Assembly: GCA_964019165.1 (NCBI GenBank) | Contig: OZ025282.1 | Span: 10,824,229 to 10,888,228 of the forward strand | DNA: 64,000 nucleotides | Direction of reading: 5' to 3' | Source of the DNA: Mastigias papua | Taxonomy: Eukaryota; Cnidaria; Scyphozoa; Rhizostomeae; Mastigiidae | Part shown: piece after piece, positions 37,261 through 49,174 of the stretch | Numbering within the stretch: the first letter of the stretch is position 1 | Layout: each line of letters starts with the position of its first letter | Translations under genes and position numbers: made by a program | The notes under the pieces: model-generated | What the model was told of the DNA's origin: nothing | The model's database searches: none | What the model saw: only the letters and a program-made list of their open reading frames with translations

Positions 37261-37275
37261 CTCCCCCCTCCTTGA
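37261..37275 (-). other. Polypurine tract
   Basis: The minus strand reads AAGGAGGGGGGAG immediately before the 3' LTR, the expected plus-strand primer site. Confidence 0.85.
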
Positions 37276-37279
37276 CTAT

Positions 37280-39592
37280 CTAGGATTCAAGCACAAGTTG
37301 GGTCTTAAGACGCGCATCTTTAGCGGCTATCCTCTGCGAACGTCTGCGCGCGGGCAGTTCTTCCTTCACTTGCTCTCTACTTTTCGCATCCTCTACTACC
37401 TCTCTACCTTCCGCTTCGTCCTTCCTTTCTTGAACATTCTTCACAGCACACTCTAAAGGAACTAATTTTTGAACAGGACGATTTAAAAGTTCAATCTTAC
37501 CTTTTCCAGATCTTCGAACTCGTACACCACGTACCTCATTATCTTTTCCTCTAATCAGCTCTTCTACAACAGCGATTTTCCATCGTGCTCTTTTTGCGCT
37601 ATCCTCGTGTACCAAAACAACATCTCCAGGATTGATGTTCACTGACTTGTGGCTGTTCATTTTGTGAGTTTCTCTCAGGTTAATCAAATACTCCCGCCTC
37701 CATCTATTCCAAAAATGACTCAATATTCGAGTTAGGTGCAGAAAACGTTTACTAAGAGCTTGCTGACAATCTATTTCACAATGTTTAAACTTACCTTCTA
37801 TTCCTGCAGGCAATGATAGCAATCTACGTCCCACTAACAAATGTGATGGAGTTAAAATTTCTCCATCTGCCTCGTCAGAGATATATGAGAGTGGTCTTGA
37901 ATTCAAAATACATTCCACTTCACAAATCACAGTGCTAAGTTCGTTAAATGAAATACTAGCACTGCCAAGAACCTTTCTAAGGCACCTTTTGACACTCCTA
38001 ACCATGCGTTCGTAATGCCCCCCTTGCCAAGGACTTAATTCTATGTTGAATTTCCATTGCATTCTTCGAGACTCAAGAAAACTGTTTACACCCTTGTCAT
38101 TAAAGAACCTTCTTAAAAGCTTAGAACTAGACTTAAAAGTCTTAGCATTATCTGAATTGATGATACTTGGCCAACCTCTCCGTGCACAAAATCGGCGCAA
38201 GCAATTCAGGAAGGTCACAGCTGACAGATCTTGCACTAGTTCCAAGTGTAAAGCTCGTGTTACACAACAGACAAATAAGCAAATGTAAACCTTTTTGTAC
38301 TCACCACGCTTTTCCTTGACGTACAGTGGTCCTGCGAAATCAATACCAACATTGCTAAATGGTGCAGCTTGCGTCACTCTGTAATCTGGCATTGCGACTG
38401 TTGGTGGGGACTGAAATGGCTTAGCTTCTAACTTTCTGCAAATAAAGCAACGTTTCAAAATTTTCTTTACGAATTGTCTACCCTTTGAAATCCAAAATCT
38501 TGATCTGAGCTCTGCTAAAGTAGCATTTACCATATAGTGATGAACTCTACGGTGGCAATCTTCCACAATTAATTCTGTAAATCTGTGCTCTTTTGGAAGA
38601 TAAATGGGGTATTTGGATTCTGAGCTTAAATCTGAGTGTTCTAATCTTCCCATACATACCAGAATGCCTTCCATTTCCGCAATTCCAAGGTGACACATTG
38701 TCTTTCTGAACGATGAATTTTGTACAATTGTCGATTGAACTTCCTTTATCCATAGTCTTTCTGCCCTTATAATGTCTATAACACTCACCCCTACATTCAC
38801 ACTCCTTCCATCTTTCTTTGCTTTAGCATTTTCTACAAATCTCATCACGAATACTGTAACTCTTAGTAACTTTCTAAGGGTGCCATATCTGTTTATATCT
38901 ATCACTCTGCTTACCCCTGTTGGATTTCCTGTCACTACAATCATTACATTAGCTTTCTTTTTCTCTCCTTTTACTTCCTCTGAATCTTCCAGTGTCAATC
39001 CTGTTGGCCAGTTATCTTTACTCTTTCTTAACCATTGTGGACCATTCCACCATAACTCGCTGTTTTCAAGTTGACTAGCTGTGACCCCTCGTGAGCCTAA
39101 ATCGGCAGGGTTGTCTTTCCCCCCTACATGCCCCCATTCTTCTGTCTTAGACAATCTCAGAATCTCTCTTACTCTAAATTGTACCCACTGCTTCCATTCG
39201 CCGTTGTTAAGAATCCAGTAAAGGGCAGTTTTGCTGTCTACCCAGTACCTGACGCAATCTATTTTAAGTTGGGAACTAAGGGCGTCGCGTACGGTATCTA
39301 CAAGCACTGAAAGGATTCTTGCCGATAAGAGCTCAAGTCTTGGTATCGTTAATGCTTTTAGTGGTGCAACCCTGGTCTTGGAGCAGAGTAGTGTCGTATG
39401 CACCCCATTCACTGTTTCGTATACTAGATACACTACTGCACAGTAGGCTTTACTGCTTGCATCGCCAAAGCCATGGATCTCACACCTACGAATTTCTCCC
39501 TCACTCTCATCATAGAACCATCTGGGCAACGTGATTGAGTTCACCCTTGCAAGGTCATCTAACCATGCATTCCACTCTGTACATCTGTTCAC
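37280..39592 (-). pseudogene. BEL pol, RNase H and integrase portion
   Basis: A 770-residue open frame. The start (WNAWLDDLARVNSITLPRW) is the RT-RNase H connection, and RNase H has HGFGDASSKAYCAV and RYWVDSKTALYWI. The zinc-binding H/C region includes HHYM and CFIC. The integrase core has GIDFAGPL (about residue 416), INSDNAKTF (about 479) and GGHYERMV (Glu about 527). After it come SHLLVGRRLLSLP and a C-terminal DNA-binding tail. This long frame is intact on its own but is cut off from RT by a stop and a frameshift, so it is part of a dead polyprotein. Confidence 0.92.
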
Positions 39593-39645
39593 CTGAATAG
39601 GTCATCCCAGTCTAGCTTTTCTTTGCATAAATTTTGGAAGAAAAC

Positions 39646-40538
39646 CTATGCCATGATGGAAATGGGGCTTATAATACCTTGTGGGTCGAAAATGGTGGCT
39701 ATTGTGCTCAATACGCGCCTCTTAGTTGGTCTCTCTGTAGCAGCATCCTTTCCTACTTTGGCAAGGTCAAATTCTAGAGTATCCTTATCATTATCCCAAG
39801 ACATTCCCAGAATCTTACATTTCCCCCCAGTGCTACTACTTTGCCCCAATATCTCTGTAGCATAAGAGCTCTCATCTGACTTCCCTTGTTGTTTAGTTTC
39901 CGCTGTATCATTCTCACTTTCTTCAATTCTTTCTGCTAACTTGATGCTGTTGGTTTTCCACTTTCTAAGCCTGAAACCTCCTTGCTTTAATCGTTCACTT
40001 GCTTTCTGGTAAAGAGTAAAGGCTTCGTCTAAAGTCTTACAGCCTGTAACTAAATCGTCAACATAGAAGGATTCTAACGACTTAGATGTAAAGTTAGGGT
40101 CAATTTCCTTGTATCTTTCAAGGTGATGACGTAGCACTGCGTTCAGTAGGAAAGGAGAAGAATTAACTCCAAATACAACCCCAAAAAACGAAAAGCAACG
40201 ATCTCTGAATTTTCTGACCAACAATTCTTAAACCATAGAAATCTTAGGCAGTCACGGTCAGCAGGGTGAACCTCAATGTTTAAAAACGCTTTTTCAATGT
40301 CTCCTACAAGCACAACCTTGTTCTCCCTGAAACGCAAAAGTATGTTAAAGATGAGGGGCGTTAGAGGTGGCCCTATATGCAGACAATCGTTGAGCGAGGT
40401 CCTTGTTTTTCTATCTTTACAGGATGCGTCGTAAACAATCCTTACTTTTGTCGTCTCAGCCTCAGCTCTTACCACAGCCATGTGTGGAAGGTAGAACGTT
40501 TTCTCAGCTGGTTCCAATTCTGTTACTTGCTCTATCAC
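39646..40538 (-). pseudogene. BEL reverse transcriptase portion, frameshifted
   Basis: 40538-40200 reads FYLPHMAVVR, KVRIVYDASCK and VVLVGDIEKAFLNIEV, the fingers and block A Asp. Near 40190, at a T6/G4 run, the frame shifts, and the next frame continues with FGVVFGVNSSPFLLN and the catalytic SFYVDDLVTG near 40070. It ends at a TAG just after ISPISIMA. Both catalytic boxes are intact; only frame continuity is lost. Confidence 0.9.
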
Positions 40539-40598
40539 TCCAGATCCAGCCTGTTCATTTATAATTTCATTATATTTAGCAAGTGTGGGAGGATCTTT

Positions 40599-42791
40599 TC
40601 ATAGTTTCTTACCAAGGCTCTTCAATCTTATTAGAGAATTTTCATAATTAGTGGGGAGTGCCTTGTGTCCAGCTTTCCATGGAAGGCCTACAGAATATCT
40701 TTTTCCTGTAAAAATAATGTTATCAATAACATGTTCATGCACTTCATTTTCTGGCCTAATTCCGATTGTTTCTAAGTCCCACAATTTTTTAACTGTCTCT
40801 TCTATCTTGCCTGATTTCGATGGAAATGATGGTAGAAAATTAACATTAATGTTTTCGATAGAATTCAAAGTCATACCTGTCAGTGGACCGGAGAGGACCC
40901 AGCCAAGAGTAGTCTTTACAGCAACCGGCTCATTAGGCCCCCCTCGTCTGATTTCGCTCTCTTGAAAATTCCATAAACTGTCTGAACCAATCAAAATGTC
41001 TACTTTAAGTGTTTTCTTGTGCCTGCAAATATCTGAGAACCAAATGTTATGCAAATGGGGGTAGGTTTCTTTAACTACTTCAGGGTGTGCATTTGCAATA
41101 GAAGATATTTCATCAACTACATAACACTGCATAGTAACTTTCTTCTTTCCATTCACTGGAACCAGACTGACTTCTACCATATCTCTTGTTTTTACCTCTG
41201 CATCCGTACTCCCAAAAGGCAGAATCCCTAAGTCCTCTCTCCTCACTGGGCGCCGACCTACTTTCGCAACAACCTCAGCAGTTATAAATGATTTATGGCT
41301 ACCTGTATCGAATAGCACTCTCACTGTTTCTTTCTTCATTCCTTCCACATTTGCCAAGGCTGTTTGCAGCGCAACATTCCCCCCAGATCCAGTACTTCCC
41401 ACCCAGGATGTCGCGTTAGCATTAAGGGGCGAAGGTGCGCTTGCCTTTGCTAGGGCTTCCTTATTCCCAAGCGCAGCATCGGGCCTATATCTACAAATTG
41501 ATGTGTGGTGTCTCCCGTTACATACCCTACACTTAAATTTATCTTTATTTCTACATTCAAATGATCGGTGACCTGAGTTTAAGCAAATAAAACACTTTGC
41601 ATATTTGCGTAGGATACATTTTCGTTCTTCAATGCCTTGTACTTTTTCACAGCTCTCTGCTGCATGATCTTCAAGGCAATAAACGCAGTTGCCCTTGCCG
41701 CCATCTTTCACAACGTATAGTGCTGTGGCTGTCCCTCCATGGTACTCTTCTCGCCTGCCATGTCTCGTTTGCTGATTTCCTCCGCCATTCTTCATCAGAG
41801 GTACGTAGCTTTCTCTAATGTTCAGCTCCTTTTCCAATGCAGCAAGTAATTCATCCAAGGACCACGAAGAGAGACTTTTTTCACTTCCACGGATCATATT
41901 GAATCTGATTGACTCTGGTATCTTTTCCATCAGCTCTGGAACTACTATGCTTGAGTATTTAATCTTGTCCACACCAAGAGCCTCGAGCCCACGAAAGTGC
42001 GTCTCTATCTGGTCATGCAGCGTACGTAGGCGATTAACACTTTTCTCATTGAAAACAGGGGGTAGGTGCAGAAGATGGTTGATGTGAGCACGTTGGATCT
42101 CCTCTGGTTTTCCGAATCTCTTCTTCAACAGCTCAATAGCGGAATTGTAGCTTGCATCTGTCAAGGGCATGCCTGCTATCACACTCTTCGCTGGCTCTAG
42201 GAGAAATGATCTCAAATATTTGAGCTTATCGACACTAGCTAAACTCTCATTTTCATGGATTGCGCTCTTGAAGCCGTCCCAAAACTCCTGAAATTCATGG
42301 ACTTTTCCAGAAAATTTGCTTAATTCCAATTTTGGGAGCTTGACGTTTATGGATCTTGATCCGCCACTTGATTCTGAACTGAGCGTGGTATCAGAGCTAT
42401 GCGCCGCTTGCGCAATTAGGCCTTCTTGAGATTCACTCCCTTGACTTGGGGGTAACTGTCTGTTCGCTGTTAATTTCTGCAAGGTATCTTCAAGTACATA
42501 GAGAGCACCAGAGATTTTCTCCTCGTACTCCTGAGTATCATCCAATTCTTTATCGATGGCATCTTCATCTGCATCTTTTTCGGTTAAATCGTCCAAAATT
42601 ACTTTATCTGATTCCTTCAACTCCTTCGATTTATCCGAAAGTTCCGTTTGAATAAGCTTAAGTTTGCCAATACCTCCGGCATCTACTCCATCGATTCCAT
42701 TTTTTAGCATGTCTTCGACTCTACCTACCAGCTTTGTGACACTCCTTCTGCACGTTGTACGTGACTTTTTCACTTTGTCAACTTCAGCCAT
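40599..42791 (-). CDS. BEL gag-protease polyprotein portion
   Basis: An open frame of 730 residues from ATG 42 bases downstream of the 5' LTR. It has an N-terminal coiled coil, a capsid-type region of the DUF1759 kind (LPKLELSKFSGKVHEFQEFW), and zinc knuckles CFICLNSGHRSFEC (CX2CX4HX4C, about residue 397) and CRVCNGRHHTSIC. A retropepsin-like protease follows with LFDTGSHKSF (Asp about residue 493) and DILIGSD. It ends at a TGA after RLKSLGKKL; the same frame continues as KDPPTLAKYNEII into RT, so the TGA looks like a nonsense mutation in a once continuous gag-pol. Confidence 0.92.
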   Translation of the reverse strand: MAEVDKVKKSRTTCRRSVTKLVGRVEDMLKNGIDGVDAGGIGKLKLIQTELSDKSKELKESDKVILDDLTEKDADEDAIDKELDDTQEYEEKISGALYVLEDTLQKLTANRQLPPSQGSESQEGLIAQAAHSSDTTLSSESSGGSRSINVKLPKLELSKFSGKVHEFQEFWDGFKSAIHENESLASVDKLKYLRSFLLEPAKSVIAGMPLTDASYNSAIELLKKRFGKPEEIQRAHINHLLHLPPVFNEKSVNRLRTLHDQIETHFRGLEALGVDKIKYSSIVVPELMEKIPESIRFNMIRGSEKSLSSWSLDELLAALEKELNIRESYVPLMKNGGGNQQTRHGRREEYHGGTATALYVVKDGGKGNCVYCLEDHAAESCEKVQGIEERKCILRKYAKCFICLNSGHRSFECRNKDKFKCRVCNGRHHTSICRYRPDAALGNKEALAKASAPSPLNANATSWVGSTGSGGNVALQTALANVEGMKKETVRVLFDTGSHKSFITAEVVAKVGRRPVRREDLGILPFGSTDAEVKTRDMVEVSLVPVNGKKKVTMQCYVVDEISSIANAHPEVVKETYPHLHNIWFSDICRHKKTLKVDILIGSDSLWNFQESEIRRGGPNEPVAVKTTLGWVLSGPLTGMTLNSIENINVNFLPSFPSKSGKIEETVKKLWDLETIGIRPENEVHEHVIDNIIFTGKRYSVGLPWKAGHKALPTNYENSLIRLKSLGKKL

Positions 42792-42812
42792 CCTAACGAA
42801 ATCAACTGTTCC

Positions 42813-42830
42813 ATCCGGCTCGGTGGACCA
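42813..42830 (-). other. Primer-binding site
   Basis: TGGTCCACCGAGCCGGAT begins three bases inside the 5' LTR on the minus strand, the standard place for tRNA-primed synthesis. The tRNA species is not assigned. Confidence 0.7.
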
Positions 42831-42833
42831 ATT

Positions 42834-43072
42834 TGTTGGAGATTTCTCTCCAATTCTGCTGGTTCGAAAGGTTATCAGTCTATATCGCAGAATGAACTGA
42901 AGAAAATAACTCTCACTCCAATGTAAATTTAATCACTCATAATCAATTCGTCAGTTCTTCTCCTCGTGGCATGCATACTCTAACTAATACCGAAATCTAA
43001 AAAATTAACATAACAATATAATGTGCACTGTACCTACTGTGTATATGCGTGGGTGCGCGGAATTACCCAACA
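42834..43072 (-). repeat. BEL 5' LTR
   Basis: 239 bp, the partner of 37022-37260. On the minus strand it precedes the primer-binding site and gag. Confidence 0.93.
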
Positions 43073-43199
43073 TAGGTCGCCCAAGTGCATCTAGTTGTCC
43101 CTAAGAGTGGCCAATTAGCACCTATTCACCATTGTTTACTTGAAACCAACATTTACTGGGCAATACATCCGTTAGAATTCTTTCAGCACATAAGCAAGA

Positions 43200-43445
43200 A
43201 GGATTAGCCTTATCAAAAACTTTAATTCACAGCGCACTTATGATTTGCTCTAAAACTAAATTAGGCTTAGAGCTTGACAGAATAAAACAGCTGCTAATTG
43301 AAAACGAATTTCCGGAAGATGTCCTTCTTTCTTGCAGTTCGTAGATTTTTTGACAGGGCATATTGTAAAGCAGTTTTTTATTCTTAATCACTGAATATAT
43401 TACCCTGTATAAATAAATGAAAATGAAATGAAATGAATGAAATTC
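43200..43445 (+). pseudogene. Retroelement ORF tail with (AAATG)n end
   Basis: Plus-strand translation gives KTLIHSALMICSKTKLGLEL and a following ENEFPEDVLL, a pattern found just after RT in several PLE/LINE ORFs. The sequence ends in an (AAATG)n run at about 43415-43440, like a LINE 3' tail. It is very short and assigned only tentatively. Confidence 0.4.
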
Positions 43446-43587
43446 TTGTATTAAGCAAAAACTACTAGCCAACAATTCATCAGAAAATCAGTTTGGTGCT
43501 GAAAAGTGCCCGGTTTACTAAAAATTGACATGGATTGGAAATGCTTCATCAAAATTTGAAAACCAAATTAATAAAGCCATTAGGGAC

Positions 43588-43820
43588 CCGTCATTAATTC
43601 ATCCAGGGGTGGAGGGGGTCGAAGACATCTGGGAGGGGGTACAACTCAGAGGGCGGGGGATGAGAAATAAAGAGCATTTCAAGAGAAGGACTATGGAGTT
43701 TCTTCTTAAGTCCTGGAGTGGGTATCAAAATTTCTAAATAAATCTGAGAGGGGGGACGAAAATTCCATCAAATATACAAGAATGTCTTCCACCCCCTTCC
43801 CACAAGTAAGTAATGACCCG
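43588..43820. mobile_element. MITE family M1, copy 2
   Basis: Direct-orientation relative of 5341-5574, with clearer ends here: GTCATTAATTCATCC at the left and GGGTCATTACTTACTTG reading in from the right, each followed by a G-rich block and GAAGACAT. It is inserted inside the TIR element 37004-44341. Confidence 0.7.
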
Positions 43821-44341
43821 TCTCTTATACCCTGTTTCTATGCTGTGAAGCCCCGTGCGGTTTATAATACTAGGGCCATGCTACCATCTGCTAAAGAAGA
43901 TAGCGTTGCTACCGCTCAAGAATGTTGTGTAGATTAAGAATTTTCATGCCGGTATGAAGCTCGGTGCGTAGGACGCATTACGCAGAGACTAGCAGGTAGA
44001 ATAGAACAACATGTGCCCACGCAAATCAAAACAACACAATAAGAGAACAGCCACGTTGTGCGTGCAAAAACAAGCATCCTACAATGAAATGTGATTCGGC
44101 CATAGGAAAACATCTTATTACAAATCCAGTATGAGCGAAGACATATACAGAAGATAATTTTCGGATCATTAGGCAAGCAAGATCGTCCTTTCATTTAAGT
44201 GTTTTGGAATCAGTTTACATTAAGACTCAAAATCCAGTTTTGTAAATTCATTTTGTCATTTGAACTCTTCAAGTAAACAATGGTGAATAGGTGCTAATTG
44301 GCTACTCGTAGGGCCAACTAGACGCTGTTTTCATCATATCA

Positions 44342-47221
44342 CGCGTATCCATCTGAATTTGGTTCACCTTTCGGCATCATTATATTTCGGTTGACCTTTC
44401 GGTCGTTATCTGACGTTTAATTCTCTGACAAGTGTCAGACGATAAAACCGTTCAGTATGCGTAAAAATTTTCCCGCTTTTTCGTTCTGTAATGAAGTTCT
44501 GTAGTACCAACAGACTACTCGCGTATGATTCTTTCCAGAATTCAGTGTCACAACTTATAGTTTTGCTTAGTAACGGCAGTGCCCTCCCCTGCGGAGAAGT
44601 CCATGCAAGTTAATTATGAAGGGAAGACAATGGAAAAAAGCCAAGACGGGAAGAGATACGGTATAAGAAAAAGAAAGCTGTAAGGAAAGCAAAAGAAGAG
44701 ATAGAACTCACAGGAGGACAGAATAAAGTTTGCGTTAATTACATTAGAAAAATAGTTGCCTTAGTTTGCGTTATGAAATTTGGTGAACTTTGATTCAATT
44801 CAGGCCATATGATATAATTCTTTTATGAAGAAAGAACTCGGAAATCACGGTGGTGAGGCCTAAAAGCTCTCCACCTGTTACAGTCAGGAGAAAACGGAGT
44901 TTACAAATGGGCGTGAAAATAAACTCTTTTCGTTTACACAACTCTGTTTTTTGAGCCTGTGTGTAAACTGATTGCTAAACACGATGAACCAACTGTGAGG
45001 AAGATCAGTGGGTCGGCAATTTTGATAACAGAACATAGGCATAGCTCAATCTCATCGTGACCAAATTAAGACTATAGAGGTATGAATTCAGTGTGAAAAT
45101 AATCGAGGAAAACTACAATTTGAGTCCAAAAACTCATGCTGTCCCATTAGCTGATGGTTGTGATAATTAAAGTAGGGATTTATAAAAGGTATTTTGGTCT
45201 CAATGATTGTTATTAATAAATATTATCAATATTTGCTTGGAATGTAAATCATGAATTAACTCAAATTGAATTTGATGTGATTAGTCAATCTGAAATATGT
45301 TTAATGATTAGTAAATGATTTTGATCAGTAGTTTCGAAGGTCATACATAGATGTACTAAAGAAAATAATAAATTCATAAAAAACCATGGTAATAATATAA
45401 TAATATAAGGTAGAGAGCATGAAACAACATACGAACAAGAACATACTACAAGAGTATGCCATCTAAGTATCTCGTTTAAGAGGATGCTAATAATCTGTAT
45501 GCATGGAAAATGTTAGGGTTCCCTTCCTACCAACATTACTTTCAGATTCTCCACTCACTTGGACATTCATACTATGGATTTATGTGCTAAATATGAGGAA
45601 GGCACGAAAGGTGGACTGATATTAGAAGTAACATTCCGTTATCTTGAGAAACTTTATGTTTTTAATAACACTGTTTAACACAAGTTTTGGTGATAAGATA
45701 TGAAATGTGTTTTTTAACCAATTTGATGGCATAGGAAATCAAAAAATTTCCTTAGTTCTGCAAGGCTGCCGAATTTTCGTTGTATAGAAGTGGCTGTGTT
45801 CTCCTTTTATGACCATCGCCAATATATAACTCCCAAACAGAATTCATTGAAACAAATCAGTTTCAAAGTAGGTTCAATAATTTATTTCACTTAAAAAGCT
45901 TAACTAATTTTACATGAAAACAAACCAAAAGTACTATTTTAGAGCCAAAAGCTATAAACTATTGAACTTTTACAACCTTAAAAAGCAAGTAAAGTTAAAA
46001 ATACAATGGAAAGCTTGATAAATATCATAAAGTAAAAAGTGTAAAACTGAAACTATTAAAGAAGAAACGGCAGAATTTCTATGAAAACACACAGGCACAC
46101 ACATACACACAAGCGTGAGTACGCACAAAAACACATTTTGAGACTAAATCCTACGAAAGTACTTTATATGAAATCATTTAAGAAGGAAGGTAAATACTAA
46201 GCTTACAGAAGCAGATAGTGCCCTGGGTTCAGCAAAGAACGACTCCAAGCATGTATACTTGACGATCTCAACCTAAGAAAACTAATTTAGGATGATAAGT
46301 TTGTCGAGTCTAATAACGAGTTAGGATTACGTGCATGGGGAATCTTTTGCTGACTTGCTCCAAAACTTCTTAAGCAACCATAGGACAGAAAACTCGGTAG
46401 AGTAGTTGGTTGTTTCAGAATGTAGGAGCATCAAGGCCCCATGAAAGTACACTTTCTTCATAGTCACTTGGATAATTTCCCAAGTAATTTTAGACACGTC
46501 TGTGATGAACAGGAAAAAAGACAAACAATGAAGGAATGTTAACAGGGACTACGGACAAAAGGTCTCTCCATAGCTGTTGGAAAAAAGCTTTGCAAATTAT
46601 AATCAATACTATATCGATCCAGAGATCGCTTAAGTAACTGTCAATATGCTGTCACAATAAAGCAAACGAATACAAGAGATATACAATGTATCGATTGGTC
46701 AAGTGCATAAACTATTACTGAACTTGAATGATAAAGATAACTACCGTTAATTTATAATAATAAACAATTATATCAGATGCAAATATAAATATTACCTATA
46801 ATTTATAACACTAGTATTTATTGATTACAGCACTTAAAACTAAAATGGCAAATTATGCATTTGACGTGGTCTAAATTAAGCGCATAGATAACTCATTCTT
46901 TGGAAAAAGAGCGGAGAAGCTAGGAAAGAGAAAGGATATTTGATTAGCAGCTAATAAAAAGAACCGACAATAGTTAACACTTAAAGCAAAATCTATACAC
47001 AATGAGGTATACAATCTCTGCCAGACGTGTTAGAATAATGGCTGCTTTTTCTAGATTATTGAACCGACCTCAAGTTATAGCCCTTACAATAATCCTCTGC
47101 AGTATAATACTTCATCTACTTAACGATGACTCTCACTGATTGCTATTTACAAGAACTCATTGTATGGAAAATGCTACGTTCAACGAAGGATCAAAGGGAT
47201 TTTGGCATCACCATCATCATC
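44342..47221. other. AT-rich stretch, possible 3' region of the MORN locus
   Basis: No gene was recognised. The only structure seen is the 83-bp segment at 45771-45853 shared with the MORN introns. Confidence 0.4.
45771..45853. repeat. Duplicated segment D3, copy 1
   Basis: Begins GAATTTTCGTTGTATAGAAG and is ~95% identical to 52131-52212, in the same orientation. It probably derives from the segmental duplications that built the MORN locus. Confidence 0.85.
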
Positions 47222-47534
47222 ATCATCTTCCTGTAGGCCCCTTACAGGGCCTAGGCTGACCCTGAGGTCAGTGTCGCCATCAAATTGTTTAGAAGAGGTG
47301 ATTGAGTCGGCTACACTCAATCCACTCTGTTACCCCAACAGTTACTTATCAGAGCTGCAGCCTGAAGCTGCTGTGCTTGACTTTCACTTGAGGGGCCTGG
47401 TTGGACAGTTTGCCACAGGTCGTCAACATCTGCCCCAATTCTGAATCTTCACGAAATGAATCACTATCAACTTAAGGGCAGAGTCTCTCTGTGCCCGCTT
47501 GCCACGACGAGGAGGTCTCCAACCATGGGCTAGC

Positions 47535-47537
<3 letters not shown>
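47222..47537 (+). repeat. Family A repeat, plus copy
   Basis: The ~310-bp unit runs from an ATC tract into GGGCCTAGGCTGACCCTGAG and ends GAGGAGGTCTCCAACC just before the ATC array at 47538. It is a near match to the copies at 55921 and 56453. Confidence 0.85.
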
Positions 47538-47585
<48 letters not shown>

Positions 47586-47586
47586 T

Positions 47587-47673
<87 letters not shown>
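47538..47673. repeat. (ATC)n microsatellite
   Basis: About 45 ATC triplets with one ATT interruption. Confidence 0.97.
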
Positions 47674-47675
<2 letters not shown>

Positions 47676-47824
47676 TTATTTACTTTTTAGATAAGCTACA
47701 GAAAGAAGCAATAATATAGTGATGCGTGTACATTATGTACAGCACTAGGACATCATCAAGCAATCTATCATTAATAAATATTTGAAGTCAAATCAAATCA
47801 ATCAAATCAAGTCAGTACAACTAC

Positions 47825-47915
47825 CTTTCCATTGAGAAATTCACCACAATAACTGTCACCATTACTAGAAGTGTAAACGCCTATACCAGTAATTGAACCG
47901 TTTGAGAAAGAACCT
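47825..47915 (-). CDS. MORN exon B, copy at 47.9 kb
   Basis: A 91-nt exon with acceptor TTTATTGCAG and donor AAG/GTAGTT. It enters in phase 2 and leaves in phase 0, encoding 30 residues: GSFSNGSITGIGVYTSSNGD, then SYCGEFLNGK. This is one full MORN repeat plus the start of the next (Y-x-G-x-F/W-x-N-G-x-x-x-G-x-G). MORN repeats bind phospholipids or scaffold membranes in known families. It is the most 3' member of the array seen here. Confidence 0.85.
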
Positions 47916-48850
47916 CTGCAATAAATTGAATGGAAAAACTCACTTAATCGCAAACTGAAATAATCGAACATCCAATCAACGTAACATTTCATGCAGCTGA
48001 TAAGACAAATGGAAATATATTAGCAGCAACATCGGTCAATCATTCGTTCACTCGGGACACTATCGATCAGTCAAGTAATGCATCACTGGTGCGAGCAAAT
48101 AAACATAAACGTAGCAAAGCAACATCTGATGGCACAAAAGGTCACAGAATGAACGTAGTCAGGTTCATAAAACACATCGATTATAGAAGCCTATCGCATT
48201 ATAACCGAACAAATATTACAGTTAAGTGAAAAATAAAGCAGTTATCTATCCAATCAACTAATCAGCCAGTTTAACAAATAACCATAATGATCAATACTAG
48301 AAATTACTGATACAACTTATCACAAATGATCAGTAACTATGAGCTAGGGAGAGCACACTCTCCAAGGTCAATGCGTAGTATTAGACAGGCGCTACGAAGG
48401 TGTGCTAGGTCGTCGCTTCATGATGACCCATTTTCAGTTAATTAACGTCTGAAATATGTTTGATAAATGTGACACGACGGTAAAATTGGTATCTATCAAT
48501 CATTTGTTTATCGGTACAAGATAGTTCCTATGTATTTCCAGTGATCATGTCCTAATTATTAGAGCTTTCTACATAAAATGAACAGTTGCAACGAAAACAT
48601 AGGTGCATTTACATACCAAAAATATACCCAATAAGAACTACAAATATGTAATTGATAGAAGTACTTTTGAAAGATTTCTGCATCAGCTGAAGTTCGAGCT
48701 ATGAATCAAATACATCAATGGGTCGAACTGCATGTAAAAAATACGTTCGCCTTCCTGCTGGCAGATTTTGCTACGCAATTACAATTCAGAGGTGTGCTCT
48801 CCTTCGCTGCAAATAAGTAATTTAACACTTAATGCATCAGTCATTCCAGT

Positions 48851-48992
<142 letters not shown>

Positions 48993-49060
48993 CAATAGCC
49001 TTTCCACTAAAAGTGTTTAAAAATTTGTATAGACTCTCATAATAAAAACAACTGTTTAAC

Positions 49061-49082
49061 GTTTCGCGTATAGCTTCATCAG
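49061..49082 (-). ncRNA. Hammerhead-like core in the left PLE arm
   Basis: The minus strand reads CTGATGA, AGCTATACGC, GAAAC, the core order of a short hammerhead with a 2-3-bp stem II. Hammerhead motifs are known from Penelope-like terminal repeats. Activity cannot be judged from sequence alone. Confidence 0.45.
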
Positions 49083-49174
49083 AAAAATCTTTACCTTTAC
49101 TTTACAGAGCGCACATATATACATAAACAAAATTGAATAAGTACAATGGAAACACATAAATAGAAACAATACCT

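Larger units (their letters stand above)
37022..43072 (-). mobile_element. BEL/Pao LTR retrotransposon, nearly full length
   Basis: A 6051-bp element in minus orientation bounded by two 239-bp LTRs (TGTTGG...CCAACA) with about five differences between them. Flanks carry TAGGTC on both sides (37016-37021 and 43073-43078), a 5-6-bp target duplication. Gag, protease, reverse transcriptase, RNase H and integrase are in BEL order. Two in-frame stops (near 40599 and 39645) and two frameshifts (near 40190 and 39600) break the polyprotein. It is therefore non-autonomous, although the similar LTRs imply a fairly recent insertion. Confidence 0.95.
37004..44341. mobile_element. TIR element split by a BEL/Pao insertion
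   Basis: The left end (37004-37021 continued at 43079-43145) and the right end (44269-44341) are inverted repeats about 75 bp long, sharing TGATATGATGAA, CTAGTTG and CCAATTAGCACCTATTCACC. The alignment runs across the BEL insertion, showing that the TIR existed first. Without the BEL insert the element is about 1.28 kb. It contains a retroelement ORF scrap and MITE M1 copy 2, and no transposase, so it is non-autonomous or foldback-like. Confidence 0.7.

Noticed and set aside
48790..48830. Possible extra MORN A exon upstream of the TA tract
   Set aside because: A GCAG acceptor-like border is present, but the following bases do not encode the A-exon pattern and hit a stop.
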